Positions 1-11,584 are shown, counted from the stretch's first letter. The stretch: DNA of 64,000 nt from Roridomyces roridus (GCA_029378245.1 JARKIF010000049.1:1-64000), one strand, 5' to 3'. The notes: a model not told the origin generated them from the letters alone. Translations and numbers: made by a program.

Positions 1-2
1 GC

Positions 3-213
3 CGGACCCCTCAAACAGCAAAGGCAAAACCAAAGCAACGGCCCGCGCAGATCGCGCAAGACGAGCTGGACAGCGTCCAGCAAGATCTCAACACGGTGCT
101 CGCCGACGACCCGGAGAATGAGGAGGGGAGTGGAGAAACGGCGGAGGAACGCGCGGAGCGCCTCCAAGCGCGCAGCGACCTCATTGCTCGCCTCCTTTCT
201 CGCAACGACGAGG
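3..213 (+). CDS. C-terminal part of an unrecognised gene (5' end outside window)
   Basis: An open frame runs in from the left edge without a start and encodes an acidic, charged helical segment (DELDSVQQDLNTVLADDPEN near residues 20-39, then RSDLIARLLSRNDE). It reaches a possible splice donor (gtacga) at about 214. A possible continuation follows an acceptor (catcgcag) near 393 in a frame reading WPQTEDKAGSRFGPSHAYK and ending by about 562, but I cannot prove that join. No domain is recognised. Composition suggests a real protein end rather than a shadow frame. It could equally be a decayed fragment. Function unknown. Confidence 0.35.
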
Positions 214-649
214 TACGACTTTTTCGTCCACTGCTCCTCGCTATCCAGCTCACCCGCGCGTCCTCACCCCGCAGGGTCGAAAGTAGGACGCAGGAGAACG
301 GTCACCCCGCAGGGTCGCAAGTGCCGTCCGTCTCCGAGGGTGAGTCATATGCTTTGCATCATAATTGCAACTCTTTGACCTCCTGCCATCGCAGTGGCCG
401 CAAACGGAGGACAAAGCGGGCTCGCGCTTTGGCCCATCGCACGCATATAAAATCCTGGCCAGGCGGAGACGAACAGCAGTTCTTACTCCGTCTCGCCAGG
501 TACGCCACTCGCATTTCCTTGCACTTACTAGTTTTTCTTACTCCGTCTCGCCAGCTACATAATCTGCTTGGGCTAGTATATATAGTTGAGCACTTCAAAT
601 TTCTAATTGCTTTCCAATGGAGGATACCAAGCCTTGAACCTGAATGACC

Positions 650-1160
650 ACACCTTGAAGCATATGAGCATTGGGATTTTCACTAGATTATTGTGGTCAT
701 GGTACATAAGTCTACATAAAACCACAGAACTACAGATTGCTACATAGTTGTGTGAAACTACAGATTTCTACAGAGTCGGGGTTTTGCTACAATTTGATAC
801 GCCGGCTACAGTTGCTACAGCGGAAATCAGGTTTTGCTGATGTCTCCGAATCTTCGTGCATTCAACGACGATGACCTACCCTACTCAGAGTCAAGCAACT
901 TTCTGATCACGACCGCCATGATCGACGAGCGACGCGTTGATGATGATGAAATCGGTTAACGGCGCAAGCTATACTAAGTAGCTAAGAAGCCGGCGTAGGT
1001 AGAATACGCAAAATAAATATGTAAATGTCCGTCGGGGCTCGTCGTCTAATTTATCGTCTCGTTCAAAGTATCCACTCTGCGTCCTTGGTCTGCGTGAGGT
1101 GCGTTCGGTGGTGCTCGGGTAGACAAGGTAGGGAAGGCCGGGTAATAAAAAGGCTAGCAT
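650..1160. other. Intergenic stretch, no gene seen
   Basis: AT-richer sequence with several short near-repeats around 700-830 (ctacaga / ctacaattt type words, for example 'aactacagattgctacatag' at about 728-747). No open frame here looks like a protein. Possibly decayed repeat DNA. Confidence 0.5.
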
Positions 1161-1287
1161 GGGTCATAGAATCATAAGAGAGAGAAAAGAAGGAAAATAA
1201 AGGCCTGTTGCTCCTTGGAGGTCTTGTTCGAGCACTGTGCCGGTCATGTCCGGGCCGTCGCGCCGTGGCGGCTTGGCGTCATACGCC

Positions 1288-1648
1288 ATCATCCGTTCTC
1301 CGACCCACTCTCCGCCTCGCTCCCCTCTGGGTCTCCCCCTTCCTCCAGCTCTCCTCCCACCGGTTCCCATTCGACCTCTCTCTCCTCCTCTTCTTCCTCG
1401 TCGTCCGCGTTCCATTCGCGTCTCGGTTGCCCGGTCTTGGTGAAGGCTCCCGATGCCCCAAGGAATTTCGCCAACGCTTCGATCCCCTCTTGTGTTCCGA
1501 GGATGTCGGGATGGACATGGTTGGGGAGAATTTGCGGAGGATGTCGCGATGCTCCTCGTACCGTTCGCAGAGCGACGCGTTGAATGCGCGACGGGTTTCT
1601 GCTATTGCTCTCTCGTCCTCGTCCCACATGACCCTGGGTCTCACTCAA
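1288..1648 (-). pseudogene. Decayed C-terminal tail, probably of a non-LTR retrotransposon reverse transcriptase
   Basis: Two overlapping minus-strand frames together read like one protein tail. One frame gives WDEDERAIAETRRAFNASL and a YEEHRDILRK stretch. The other continues with HPDILGTQEGIEALAKFLG, SGAFTKTGQPRREW and an acidic end. From family knowledge, basidiomycete non-LTR element proteins often end with a short helical module of this kind (ILGTxxGIxALAxFL...GAFTKTG). The frame change in the middle shows a frameshift, and the reverse transcriptase part that should lie to the right is absent because the kinase gene begins at 1784. I call it a truncated remnant. The assignment rests on remembered motif style only. 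Confidence 0.35.
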
Positions 1649-1783
1649 GTCTCACTCGTCGCGGTCAGCCACCACAAGGAGAGACAAAACAGGGGTGGCT
1701 GACCTCGTCTCCTCAGTTTTACTCTTGCTTTACGCTCTCAAATCCCCATTGTTATCCAACCCCGCTCTCTAGAATCAACAAGT

Positions 1784-3502
1784 ATGTTTGCTACTCGCGT
1801 ATGTTATCTTGTGACTTCTTACCCTCCATCGTACTGACCCTGCTTCTAGAGTGTCGCTGTCAAGTCCACCACCCCCTCCTTGTTCCAAAAGATCTTCCGC
1901 AAGAAGGTAACACCCTTTCTTCGTGCTCGCCATGTAGATTCACGTCTTTATAGACTCCCTCTGTCGACCCCAAGGCCCTCGTCGACACCACCTCGTTCGA
2001 CCCGCTCTTCAAGATCGGCGAAGGCAGCTCTAGCTCTGTCTTACTTGTCAAAGACAAGACGTACGGCCGTCACCTTGCCCTCAAGATGGTCCCTCACACC
2101 GCCGGCACCGCTGTCAACGAGCAACAGATCCACAGTCAACTCGGCGGTCTGATCAACGCTCCTCGGACGCTCCTTCCCTTATTCGCAAGCTGGCAGGACG
2201 AGCAGAAGTCTTATCTTTTGACTGTGAGTGTTGCATTGTGCTTCTCCGAGTCTCCGACCACGTTCTGAATGCAAGGATTCTAGGAATGGTGCGCAGGCCA
2301 AGATTTGATGACTATCTTGGGCGCCGGCCACCGTCTCACGCCCGAGCATGCCAAGCTCTACGCCGCCCAGCTCGTGACCGCCATCGAGACCCTCCACCGC
2401 GCGGGGATCGCGCATTGCGACCTCAAGCCCTCGAATGTCTTCCTCACCAAGAACGGCAACATTGTCCTCGGTGACTACGGGCGTGCCAAGTCGTTCGCTG
2501 CCCCACCCGCAATGTTCGGCGGCGACGAGCCCGAGTACGTCTCGTTCGACGTTGATCCCAATGCGACTAGCGGAAGCTTCTTCCAGCCCACCGAAGAATG
2601 CCTCCAAGGCCACTCGACCGACCGCTGTGGTACTCCTTACTGGTCGTCTCCTGCTCAGCACGCTGGTCTCCCTTACTCCTTCGACGCGGACATATGGAGT
2701 TTGGGGTTGCTCGTTCACCGCATGACCACGGGGCGCATGCCGTTCGGCAACAGGGCCAAGAATGTTGTCGAAATCAAGGCGGCGTATGCCATGGAGGATA
2801 TCGAGTTCCGGGAGGCTGATGGCCTTGACGAGAACACCAAGGACCTCATCCGTCAGCTGTTGAGGAAGGATGGCGATGACCGACCGCATATCCTGCAGGT
2901 CAAGGAGCATCCTTACTTCAATGAAGTGTAAGTTCTTTCTACTCATCGTTTGCACTTTCTCATTCGTTATTTTCAACGATTGGGCGGCCGTCGCGCATCA
3001 CGAGGCTCCTGTTCCTTGGGTTCCTGCCAAGCCATACGTCCCGACCACCGTCCGTCCGAAGTTGCTTCCCCCCGGCGGTCCCTGCGCGTTCGATGGCCAC
3101 GTCCGGGAGTTCTACTACGTCTCGAGCAAGTTGTCGGCTCCACCCCCTGGGCCCGTCAAGCGTGGTGTCAAGAAAGTCAAGTGCAAGGTCGGCATGCTTC
3201 CGTCAAGCACGCTGGGAGTCGTTATCCAGGGCTGTGGACTCATTTCAAGGCTCTTTGGCCTCCTCAAGACCTTTGGGAGCGCAGGTCAAGAGCGCGGTGA
3301 CAACGAGAAGACGGGCAAGACGCAGTGGAATGAAGATGGTGACGAAGACGACGATTTGTCCAAGATCGACCTCCATGTTGGCCACGTCCAGTCTTCAAGC
3401 GGCTCAGGCCCCTCGCTGGGCGAGCGTATAGGCGAGTTCCTCCGGCGGCGACTCCATTCGCGGGTCAAGTCCGTCGATTTGCGGAAGATTGAAATGGATT
3501 AA
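1784..3502 (+). CDS. Serine/threonine protein kinase with a DYG instead of DFG motif
   Basis: Five-exon model. Exon 1 starts at ATG 1784 (MFATR); introns lie at 1799-1849, 1907-1953 and 2224-2283, and a last one begins near 2926. Seen motifs: glycine loop GEGSSSSV (about 46-53), VAIK-type lysine in LALKM (about 68), catalytic loop HCDLKPSN (158-165), GDYG (177-180) in place of DFG, activation-segment end CGTPYWSS, and DIWSLG in subdomain IX. The C-terminal tail has the DW...V...PVPWVP pattern of an AGC-like tail, then an acidic region and a basic end. The last intron is odd. The acceptor that would keep the DW residues reads ttttcaa|C rather than ttttcag. A canonical GT-AG alternative (donor 2926, acceptor 3004) drops about 9 residues but stays in frame. 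Substrate unknown. Confidence 0.8.
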
Positions 3503-3544
3503 AGGGTGTGTGGTGCTGTCTCAGTGTCTGCTGCTGAAGTTGCC

Positions 3545-3612
3545 TGTGCTGTCGTTGTCGTTGTCGTTGTCGTTGTCTGTGGCTCCGGTCTCGGTCTCGG
3601 TCTCGGTCTCTG
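3545..3612. repeat. Microsatellite-like TGTCGT and GGTCTC runs in the kinase 3' region
   Basis: Just after the kinase stop, tgtcgt is repeated about five times, then ggtctc about five times. Repeats only; they create false open frames on both strands. Confidence 0.75.
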
Positions 3613-3675
3613 GTTTGCATTGCTTTTTGTTTTCGTCCTTGGTTCTGTTCTCGCCGCGACACACCACTCTCGCCT

Positions 3676-3815
3676 CCCGAGCGACAACCCCGTCCACCCG
3701 AGCGATAACCCTTACCACACCGAGCGATAACCCTCACCACACCGAGCGACAACCCTTACCTGCCCGAGCGACAACCCGACATCCCGAGCGACATCCCCGA
3801 CTCTCCGAGTGATAC
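3676..3815. repeat. Degenerate ~22-bp minisatellite (CCGAGCGAYAACCC unit)
   Basis: Six to seven imperfect tandem units of the form ccgagcga-y-aaccc plus a variable 5-8 bp spacer. The later units decay (gagcgacatcccc, gagtgatacccc). The embedded AACCCT word resembles a telomere hexamer by chance only; no telomere array is present. Confidence 0.7.
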
Positions 3816-3819
3816 CCCG

Positions 3820-4260
3820 CCCCTTCCGCCCGCGATACGCCTCCTCCCCAACAACGAACCTAGGCTAGCACAGGCTTCTTAGGCACGACCGCAGCGATAG
3901 CCCCCACCACCACCTCCCGCCAGTCGTGGGGTGTAACCGACCCGTAACATCATCACCTGGCCTAGTGCCTTTTCTTTCTCGTGCTGGAGCACTGGTTTAT
4001 GTTTTTCATTTGCAGGGGGGAGGAGGAGGAGGAGGAGGAGTAGTAGAGTGTTTGTTTCAATAAAATGAATTCATCTGGCATGGGTAAAATTGTGTGATTC
4101 TTGTGTGAATGGCAGGCCTTCCTAATTTGGACGTTGGCGTTGTGGTGTTTTGCTTTGTTGTTGCCAGCCTCGGAAAGACATTTCCTCTGCGACTCCGGGA
4201 CAGTGAGGAAAAGAGAGGTGCTGATATGTTACAAGTACAAGTGATACATATTATCCAGCC
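3820..4260. other. Intergenic region between convergent kinase and reductase genes
   Basis: No protein-like frame. It contains a (GGA)n tract at about 4018-4040 followed by TAG repeats and a possible polyadenylation word aataaaatg near 4060, suitable for the kinase transcript end. Confidence 0.5.
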
Positions 4261-4272
4261 GAGTTCTTGGCC

Positions 4273-5496
4273 TTAATCCGCCTTCTTTTTCTTATCCGCC
4301 ACTACAATGGACTTGAGCTTGTAAAGTCCCATACTCCACGAAAACATCCAATCCTGGAACGATTCGTGAGTAAGATAAGCAAAGGAACGAAAAGGCAGAG
4401 ACGCACGAAAGCCGTCCGCCCGAACAACTTGTCTATCGTCCAACAGATCCATGCCCCGCTGCCTTCCCACATCCATGCGGCGACGCTCCTTTTGAGGGTT
4501 TTGCTGACGAGGTGTTTGGCGTATGTTTCTGCTGTTATCATGGCTTCGACTGAGAGATAGAGGATTAGTTAGGAGAGGAGAGCGGGAGGGAGGGAGGGTG
4601 TATGCCTTGGGAACGGGAAATGCGGCCGCCGGCTACGACGTCCGCTATTGGGCTGTAGATCGAGGAGGCTTTCATTGGGCGTTCTTTCTCGTAGATGCTG
4701 GTATTCACGCCGCCGGTTACAACCGTCGTGACTTGAACGCTATAATCAGGTCAGACCTGCCGCCTTTTAACAGAGGAGGAGTAAATACTTGAACGGCGCC
4801 ATCTCGAGGCGAAGGGTATTGCTGTACGCATGTAGAGCGGCTTTGGAGGAGTTGTACGCGCTGCCGAAAGGAACAGGCATGATTCCAGCCATACTGCCGA
4901 TATTAACGATGCGGCCTTCGGAGCTGGCGATGAGCAGCGGAGCAAATTCCTGGACCATGCGCATGGGTCCAAAGACGTTGGCTTCGTAGACGGTTTTGAC
5001 GTCGTCTAGGTCGAGGTCCGTGGCGGGGACCGAGCAGCCTGAGGGCTTAGTTGTCAGATTTGACTAGGAGGGCGGTCACCCGGAGGCTTTCCTAGTCCGC
5101 TGTGAGGAGTGAAGGAGTCGTGGATGCGGTGTGATGGACGACTTACGCGTTGTTCACCAGGATATTGAGCGTTCCGCCTGTGATGGAGGCGACCGCATCT
5201 CTGGCGGCTTTGACAGAGTCCGTCTGCGAGACGTCCAGTTGGAGGGTCTCGATTCCGAGAGCCGTCAGGTCGGATAAGACCTCTTTCTTGCGCGCTGTAG
5301 CGAAGACTTGCAAGCCTGGTGTCTTGTAAGGGGCAGAGAATGCCAGTGAATGGAGAGAAGTCGCGGACCTCTGGCGTGGTACTCCTTTGCGAGGACGTGT
5401 CCGATTCCTCCTGGGGTGCACCTGAATGCGACGCGTCAAAAGAGAGAGAAGCAAATACGGCCCAAGGTAATACCCGGTGATGAGCACGGATTTCAT
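4273..5496 (-). CDS. AYR1-like: Short-chain dehydrogenase, probable NADPH-dependent 1-acyldihydroxyacetone-phosphate reductase
   Basis: Rossmann-fold reductase with start MKSVLITG at 5496. Splicing restores the cofactor motif TGCTPGGIG (residues about 7-15), then FATARK, LDVS and NNA, the active-site block GSMAGIMPVPFGSAYNSSKAAL (catalytic Ser, YxxxK) and VTTVVTGGV. The end LKSIVVADKKKKAD is lysine-rich. The TGCxxGGIG start and the tail style match the fungal AYR1 family, which reduces 1-acyl-DHAP to lysophosphatidate on lipid droplets and ER. At least five introns, one with a GC donor (gcatac near 4605). Oddity: after NNA the only good acceptor (ccctcAG, 5039) leaves the reading frame off by one; the expected NNAG would need the exon to begin two bases earlier. 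Either an unusual splice site, a sequence error or a damaged allele. It is divergent from the CHO2-like gene. Confidence 0.75.
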
Positions 5497-5618
5497 GAGA
5501 GCTGCCTTCCAGATCCGGAAGCTGGCGTAGTGGTGCTATCCAATGTTTGGCATCGCAACTAACACGTGCTATTGCGAATTCGTTGCTTCCATTGATAGCC
5601 ATTGATCAACGACCAACT
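5497..5618. promoter_or_regulatory. Compact bidirectional promoter between two lipid-synthesis genes
   Basis: Only 122 bp separate the start codons of the AYR1-like reductase (minus) and the CHO2-like methyltransferase (plus). It holds a CCAAT box (5540-5544) and a palindromic E-box CACGTG (5563-5568). Yeast phospholipid genes are controlled by bHLH factors at a related E-box-like site, so co-regulation is a reasonable inference, not shown here. Confidence 0.4.
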
Positions 5619-8600
5619 ATGGCAGAACCACAGACGCAGCTGCGTCGTAGGACGGCCCAGTCTCCTCAGGACCAGCACGCACAGCCAGAGGACAGTCCAA
5701 AACGCGACGATTCGGAGATTGTTTGGGGTAAAACGCCCGGCGGTGAAGGTCAGCACACCTCGTGTTCCGTCCGACGCTCGCGCTGACGACGCGCTCTCCA
5801 GTCTTCCGTGTCCCCACCACGCACGATGTCCTCACCCTCTTCAATCCCACTTACCCCAAGAGTCACCTTGATCTGCTCAACTTGGCCCTTCTCGGCCTCC
5901 AGCTCGTCATATTCGCTCTCGTGCCACGCAACATCGGCCGAATCTTCTTCCTTTTCTACTTCGCCTTTTGGAGAAGTGCGTATGACGCTGGACTTGGATG
6001 GGTCCTTACCAAACAGAGTAAAAAGAAGTGGATCGTGCGGGAAGTGCAGAGGCTTGGATGGCTTGACCCCGAGCGTCGTCCTGCCGTGCGCAACTGGATC
6101 AAGGCCCAACTCGTTGGGAAGATGGGCAAGGACTATTCTTTCGATGTGCGTTTGACACCATTTCCTTCTCTCCGCGTGGATTGACCGTCTTACAGGAACT
6201 TCCTCTTGAATACAACACCTGGCTGCTCTTCCGTCAGGCGGTGGACGTGATTCTTCTCAAGTACGTAGGAATCTTCATTGCCCCGCATCTCTACTGACAT
6301 TTCGCAGCGACTTTGTCGCGTACTCTCTGTTCGCGTTCTCGTGCTTCCGTGTCCCAGACGGCTTGTCCTTTTTCGTCCACGTTCTCAGGTGCGTCCCGAA
6401 CCCTTTTCAACAGCAATTTATTTATGACATTCAGATGGCTCGGAGGTTTTTTGCTCATTGGATTCAATCTTTGGGTCAAGACGGAGGCACACAACGTGGT
6501 CAAAGATTACGGGTGGTACTGGGGAGACGTGTTCTTCCAGCGTGGGGCCCTCGTCTTTGACGGTGTCTTTGAGCTTGCACCTCATCCCATGTACTCTGTT
6601 GGTCCGTGGTGTCCTCTTCGCCCCGTTCTGTGCTGACTATTCTCTCAGGATACGCGGGTTATTATGGGCTCTCCCTCATCTCTGGGAGCTATGCCGTGCT
6701 CTTCGTCAGCCTTGCGGGCCACGCCGCTCAGTTTGCCTTCCTGGTCTTCTTCGAGAATCCGCGTAAGCAAATTTTCTGTTATCGGTCACTCTCATTCATT
6801 CTTTTCGTAGACATCGAGCGTATGTACGGCCAGCGCAAGGCGATAGCGAAACGGACGCCCGTGCGGCCGCGAAAGAGTCCGGCCTCCAGCAGCTCCTCGG
6901 TTCCCGTCACCGATGGCTACACGACTCCTTCTGCTACGGAGGGGGACACAGCCACCGAGACCGACCTTGAGACGGAGACAGAGACAGAGTTCGAAAGCGA
7001 GACGCTTCAAGCACCAGCTGGTCGCCGTCGTGCTACTCCCATTGAGCAGACGGCGTCTAACAGCAGCAGTGCGTCGGAAGTCAAGCCGAAGAAGCAAGTT
7101 GTTTCGCAGCACGATCTCTTCACCCAGTACTTCCGACGCGATACGGTGATCCTCCGGAATGTTGACATCTTCCGGTACGTTTTCTGCTTGCTCCGACCGC
7201 ACAGCAGCAGCTTATCATGTCCCAGCGCGAACGACGCCACCCTCCTTCTCATCATCACTTACTCTGTCGTTCTTGCCCTCCTCCCCCAGCGGCTCTCCCC
7301 CTCTGGTACACTCACCCTGCACTTCTTACACGCCCTCGCGTGGTGTGCCTTCCACTGCTTCGGGCTGGGCGTTCTCTTGCGAGCCCAGAGCGAGAGCAAG
7401 TTCCTTGTGATGCATTTCATGAAGAATTACCATTATCCGGCGAATGATGGAGGACGGGGCGCGGCCATGGAGGCATGGGCGAATTGGAAGGCGATTTACA
7501 ATTTGAGTATGTGTATGTCGTATGGTGGGTTTCTTTTTTCGTCTTTTGATGGGGAGAGGCTGATGTAGTTTTCAGTGTCATTTATCGGGCTGGTATGGAA
7601 GACGTATTCGATTCCGGGTGATTGGACTGTGGGGCATGAGTTGCTGAGGCATACTATGGGCTTGGTGTGTTATTCTCTCCGCCTCTTATCCTTGATGCTG
7701 ATTGTTTTTTGAAATCTAGCTTCTAGTCGGGCTGCACATTTGGGCCGCCCTGGAATGTTTCGAGGTTCTAGGCCTCTTCGGGTGGTTCTTTGGCGACTTT
7801 TTCATGGAGGAGTTCCCTACGCACCTCGAGTACACCGGGATCTATCGGTGCGTTGGCATCCTTCCCTTCTCATCGCATCTCATATGGGGCAGGTATCTCA
7901 ACAATCCGGAAATCATGGGTGGTGCGGCGTGGTTTGGCCTTGCGCTCGTTAGCGGGAGCAAGCTTGTGCTGACTCTTGCTGTGATTCGCCACCTTTCCCA
8001 GTGGTGGTTCCTCAAGGCTGTGGAGAAGTACGTTGCTCGTTTCTCGATTCTTGCTTGGCTGCTCACAAATCTCCCCAGCCCGCATATGCGCAAGTTCTAC
8101 GGTGACTCTCTCCGCAAGGACGCAGGTTTTGTCAAAGTCATCAAGAGCGTCGCCAGGAAGAACGCACGGCTGCTCGAGGTGCGGGCTGGGAGGCATGCGC
8201 CGGAGATTCGGAGGGTTGCAAAGGAGGTCAAGGGGACGTTTGATAAGGTGTTTGAGGAGACAGCAGATGCGGTGGAGGAGTTTTTGGCTAGATGTGAGTG
8301 GGCTCTCTGACTTTGAATGGGATTTATCCGAGGCTGATAATGATCTTTTCTAGCTCGGCCAATGCTTGAGGAGGTGGTGCAGGATACGAAGGTGTTGCTT
8401 CAGCAGTCCAGGGAGAGGCTTGTTATTACGTGGGTTTCCACTGCTGTTTCATTCCGTCCTAGACCGAGACTGATTTTTCATTCAGACGCATCGCTAACGA
8501 CATTTCGGCTTATGATACGTCCAAATACAAGCTCGAAGCGGTACCCTCTTCTGACGGCTCGCTGCGGTTTTATCTCGGTGAGCCCATCCAGCTCAAGTGG

Positions 8601-9399
8601 GAGGCACCGCACACGCACTCGCGGAAGGACTGGGTGGGCATCTATCGGGTGGGTCTATCATCTTACTCTCTCTGTTGAGAGATACTCAGACTTGCGCGTA
8701 GGTTGGTGCCAACAAGTCGACTCTGGTGACAAGGACGAGCTCGTTGGGGATGTGGGTCCCGGTGCATGACGAGGAGTGGGATGGGGATGTTCCGCTTGGA
8801 CTGCCGAGGCCGTTTGATGGGGAGGGCGAAGAGGATGAGAGTGAAAGTGGGACGATTACGTTCAAGGGGAACACACTCCCGTGGATCGCGGGGCGGTATG
8901 AGGTGCGATACCATCATGATGGGAAGTATAATGTAATGGGGTTGGTCGCACCCATTGAGATCTATGGTGCGTTCTTCTTTCCGTCGGGATGTCCCAGGAG
9001 CTCACGCAGGGTCCAGTCGAAACACCCGCCGAGTTGACGTTCACTTCCGTGCGCGAGAACCTCATGCGTGTCGTGCCGCTCTGCCTCGACTCGGACCCCT
9101 CCCTGACGCCCTTGTCGTGCAAAGTTCCGTCTACGCCCCGACCTGGTGATGCCGCTACCGCCGGTGCTACCACCGACGACGAGCATTCGACTTCTGCTAC
9201 GGAGGACCATCGCGATCCGGACGACTTTACTTTCTGGTCTGAGAAGCAGGCGAAACGGATTTGCGGAGCGATTAAGCAGACGTTTGATGTCGAGTATGCG
9301 CCCGAGGTGGTTGTTGCGGATGCGAATTTGTCGGCGTTGGCCAGGAGGATTTTGATTTCAAAGGAGATTTTGGGGAGTGGATCGGCGAGTGTTGGGTAG
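5619..9399 (+). CDS. CHO2: Phosphatidylethanolamine N-methyltransferase (CHO2 type)
   Basis: ATG at 5619; first intron 5749-5801, then about ten further short introns. The protein begins [12 protein letters not shown], and the first membrane block follows with [20 protein letters not shown]. Later blocks include [20 protein letters not shown] (the methyltransferase signature of the PEMT/isoprenylcysteine family, with HPMY), [17 protein letters not shown], a second set of membrane helices with MKNYHYP and EYTGIYRYLNNPE (the duplicated signature), and a soluble beta-rich end ([30 protein letters not shown]). This two-repeat layout is that of fungal CHO2, which adds the first methyl group to phosphatidylethanolamine in the ER on the way to phosphatidylcholine. 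An acidic insert (about 6905-7010) separates the halves. Ends at TAG 9397-9399. Looks intact. Confidence 0.9.
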
Positions 9400-9740
9400 A
9401 TTGATGATGAGTTTAGAATTTCGTTAGAATATTTGGGGCAAAATGGAATGGATGGCTGGCGATGATGGTCTTTTACAATCCAAGTTACAAGACAGTCTCC
9501 GATTCGGGTCTCGATGATGAATTCAAGCACGAAAATAAATATATTGGTCCAGGTCTCGCTCCTGGGTGACACAATGTTTTTACAGCGTATGTAAGATGTA
9601 AAATCTACATAACGACGAGTACACAGTATTAGAAACACAAAAACAAGAAGTGCATGCTAACCGGTTGAACGGCTAGCCGCTTCTTGCGAGGCCAATTTGA
9701 CTGCCAGTTGAATGGCAGAAAGTGGCATAGGTACAGTAGT
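9400..9740. other. Short gap between convergent genes
   Basis: 3' ends of CHO2 (plus) and CR-A (minus) face each other. No gene seen. An aataaatata word at about 9534 could serve polyadenylation. Confidence 0.45.
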
Positions 9741-11555
9741 TTACACCACCGGCAGATGCGTCAGCCCATCCTGTACAGGATTGAACAGGAGCCCCTCGAC
9801 TGTCAATCTGGCAAGTCTCTGGCGACCGATGAGGGCTGCCAGTGGTTTGTGCTGCTTTGGGGCATCTGGATCATCCCTAAGGTCCTTGGCTGCCTTGCGC
9901 GCCTCCTGAACCAAGTTACTGACAGGAGCGGCATCGATCCCAAGAAGGCAATAGACAAGGTTGAGCTTCTCCACGTCGAAGAATTTTGCTTGTCCCCCCC
10001 GTCCACGGCTATATGCCCCCAGTCTTGCAATGATCTGGAGCAAGGTCGCGATGTTGTGTGAATGTGTATTGGAGAGGGAGGATTGGATGAGGCAGACTGT
10101 GCTGGATGTGACGATGATGGCGTCGACAGCAGCGAAATTCTGCGCATGTGGCTGAAGGTACAGCGGACGGGTTTGAAGCACGGCGGTATCGCAGGACTCA
10201 ATGGCAAAGTTTTGGGCTTGGCCATAGAGAAACACGCTGCGTCGAATGATATTGTCACCGGTGCCGAAGACGGATCCGGATGGTACGGGCATCTTCTTGG
10301 TAATAAATGCACGATGGAGTAGTCGTTCGACAAAGGTACCTGCCACAGACCGTGTATCCGGGCGGTTCAATGCCATGGCCAACTGGTTCTGAATGTTCTC
10401 CAACCTCCGGCCCATCAACTCTATTGTGCGTGCTATAATGAAGTTGGAGAGGAACTCGAAAGAGAATTCCGTCCGGTCGATTGTTACATTTCCGGATAGT
10501 GCATCTTCGGTTTCCTTGGGCTTGGCGAGGAACATGCGATGACTGGCATCCTGGACTCCATCTTTCGTACTGAAACTGGAAAGAAAGTTCTTGTCCAGAG
10601 CAGCATTGATGATATCATTGATGCCTTGGGAGTTGGTTGTGTTGGTCTGTATGGCAAAGATGTGGCGCGGGATAGGCCCAAACATCTGGATCTTGTCCAT
10701 GATGGCTTGACGTTGTAAATTCATCAGTACACTTTGTTATTTATCAGTGTCTGAAGCAATAAGTCCAAGTATGAGAGACAAACATATAAGCGGCAATTTC
10801 GTCTGCCGACCATGGCTTCATGACCCATATTTCTGCATCCATCCTTTTCTGAAAATGGTGCATCCTGTTCTTTTCTGGAGAGGCTGTCCAGACTGTGAAT
10901 TTCCCATCTTTGACCCAGTCCCTAGGGACCCAGTCAACAGGTTCATCGTTGTCGATAAGGAGCCAGCTGGCATTGAGGGCAAGTTCTACTGGCATTTTTT
11001 TCATGTACTTGTTGATCTCGGTACTCTCCAGCTCCTGGACACCCGACTGGGAGAAATAGCACACAGATGTAGCATCGGGCATGAAAAAAACTGGCTGCCC
11101 CTTGGAAATGAGGCGGCAGAGCATGTAGACCGCATCAATGCTTTTGCCTACCCAACTTTAAGCATCCATCGGAGAGAAGAAACTCAGGAATGCTCACCTA
11201 TTCCAGGGTGGCCCGTCAAGAAGAATCTCCATTTACCCTGACCCTTGGCCGATGCATCCATAAGGAAATTGTCGTATTCGTCTCGGATGATCATCTTTGG
11301 GACATATTTGGCCTTGGCAATCTGGAATTGGGGGTTGCGGGCCACATCAATATACTTGAAAACAAGCTTTGGACGATCCCCCTCCATAGGGTCATCATCT
11401 GTCCACACACGGTCCACGTCTATGGTCTTGGGAATAATGTATGGCGCAAGGCGGTCAGATTCTGAGCCTTGGGGCCAAAGACTTGCGTAGAGGTCCAAGT
11501 AACGTGAAGGCGGATCTGGACGACTGAAACCAGGGAGCATATCGTTTCCGGCCAT
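9741..11555 (-). CDS. CR-A: intact full-length Crinkler-RHS-like P-loop NTPase with nuclease-fold C-terminus
   Basis: Three exons (11198-11555, 10784-11147, 9741-10731) give a 570-residue protein. Start MAGNDMLPGF at 11555. N-terminal header to about residue 110; Walker A GHPGIGKS (115-122), split by the first intron inside the third glycine codon; Walker B-like WLLIDND (181-187); then a C-terminal region whose PHAQNFAAVDAIIV...CLIQSS pattern (Asp444, Gln457) resembles the restriction-endonuclease-like domain of CR/RHS proteins, although the usual catalytic lysine after the Gln/Glu is not evident. Known for the family: header + NTPase + nuclease-like domain, proposed as effectors or in conflict with mobile DNA. 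A (CT)n tract lies about 40 bp upstream of the start. Function in this fungus is inference. Confidence 0.7.
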
Positions 11556-11584
11556 GGAGGAGGAGAGGGTGAGGGTGACTTGGG

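Noticed and set aside
3700..3735. Telomere repeat array
   Set aside because: AACCCT occurs only inside a longer 22-bp unit and is not tandem.
4267..4989. Plus-strand open frames over the reductase gene
   Set aside because: They are mirror frames of a recognisable minus-strand protein.
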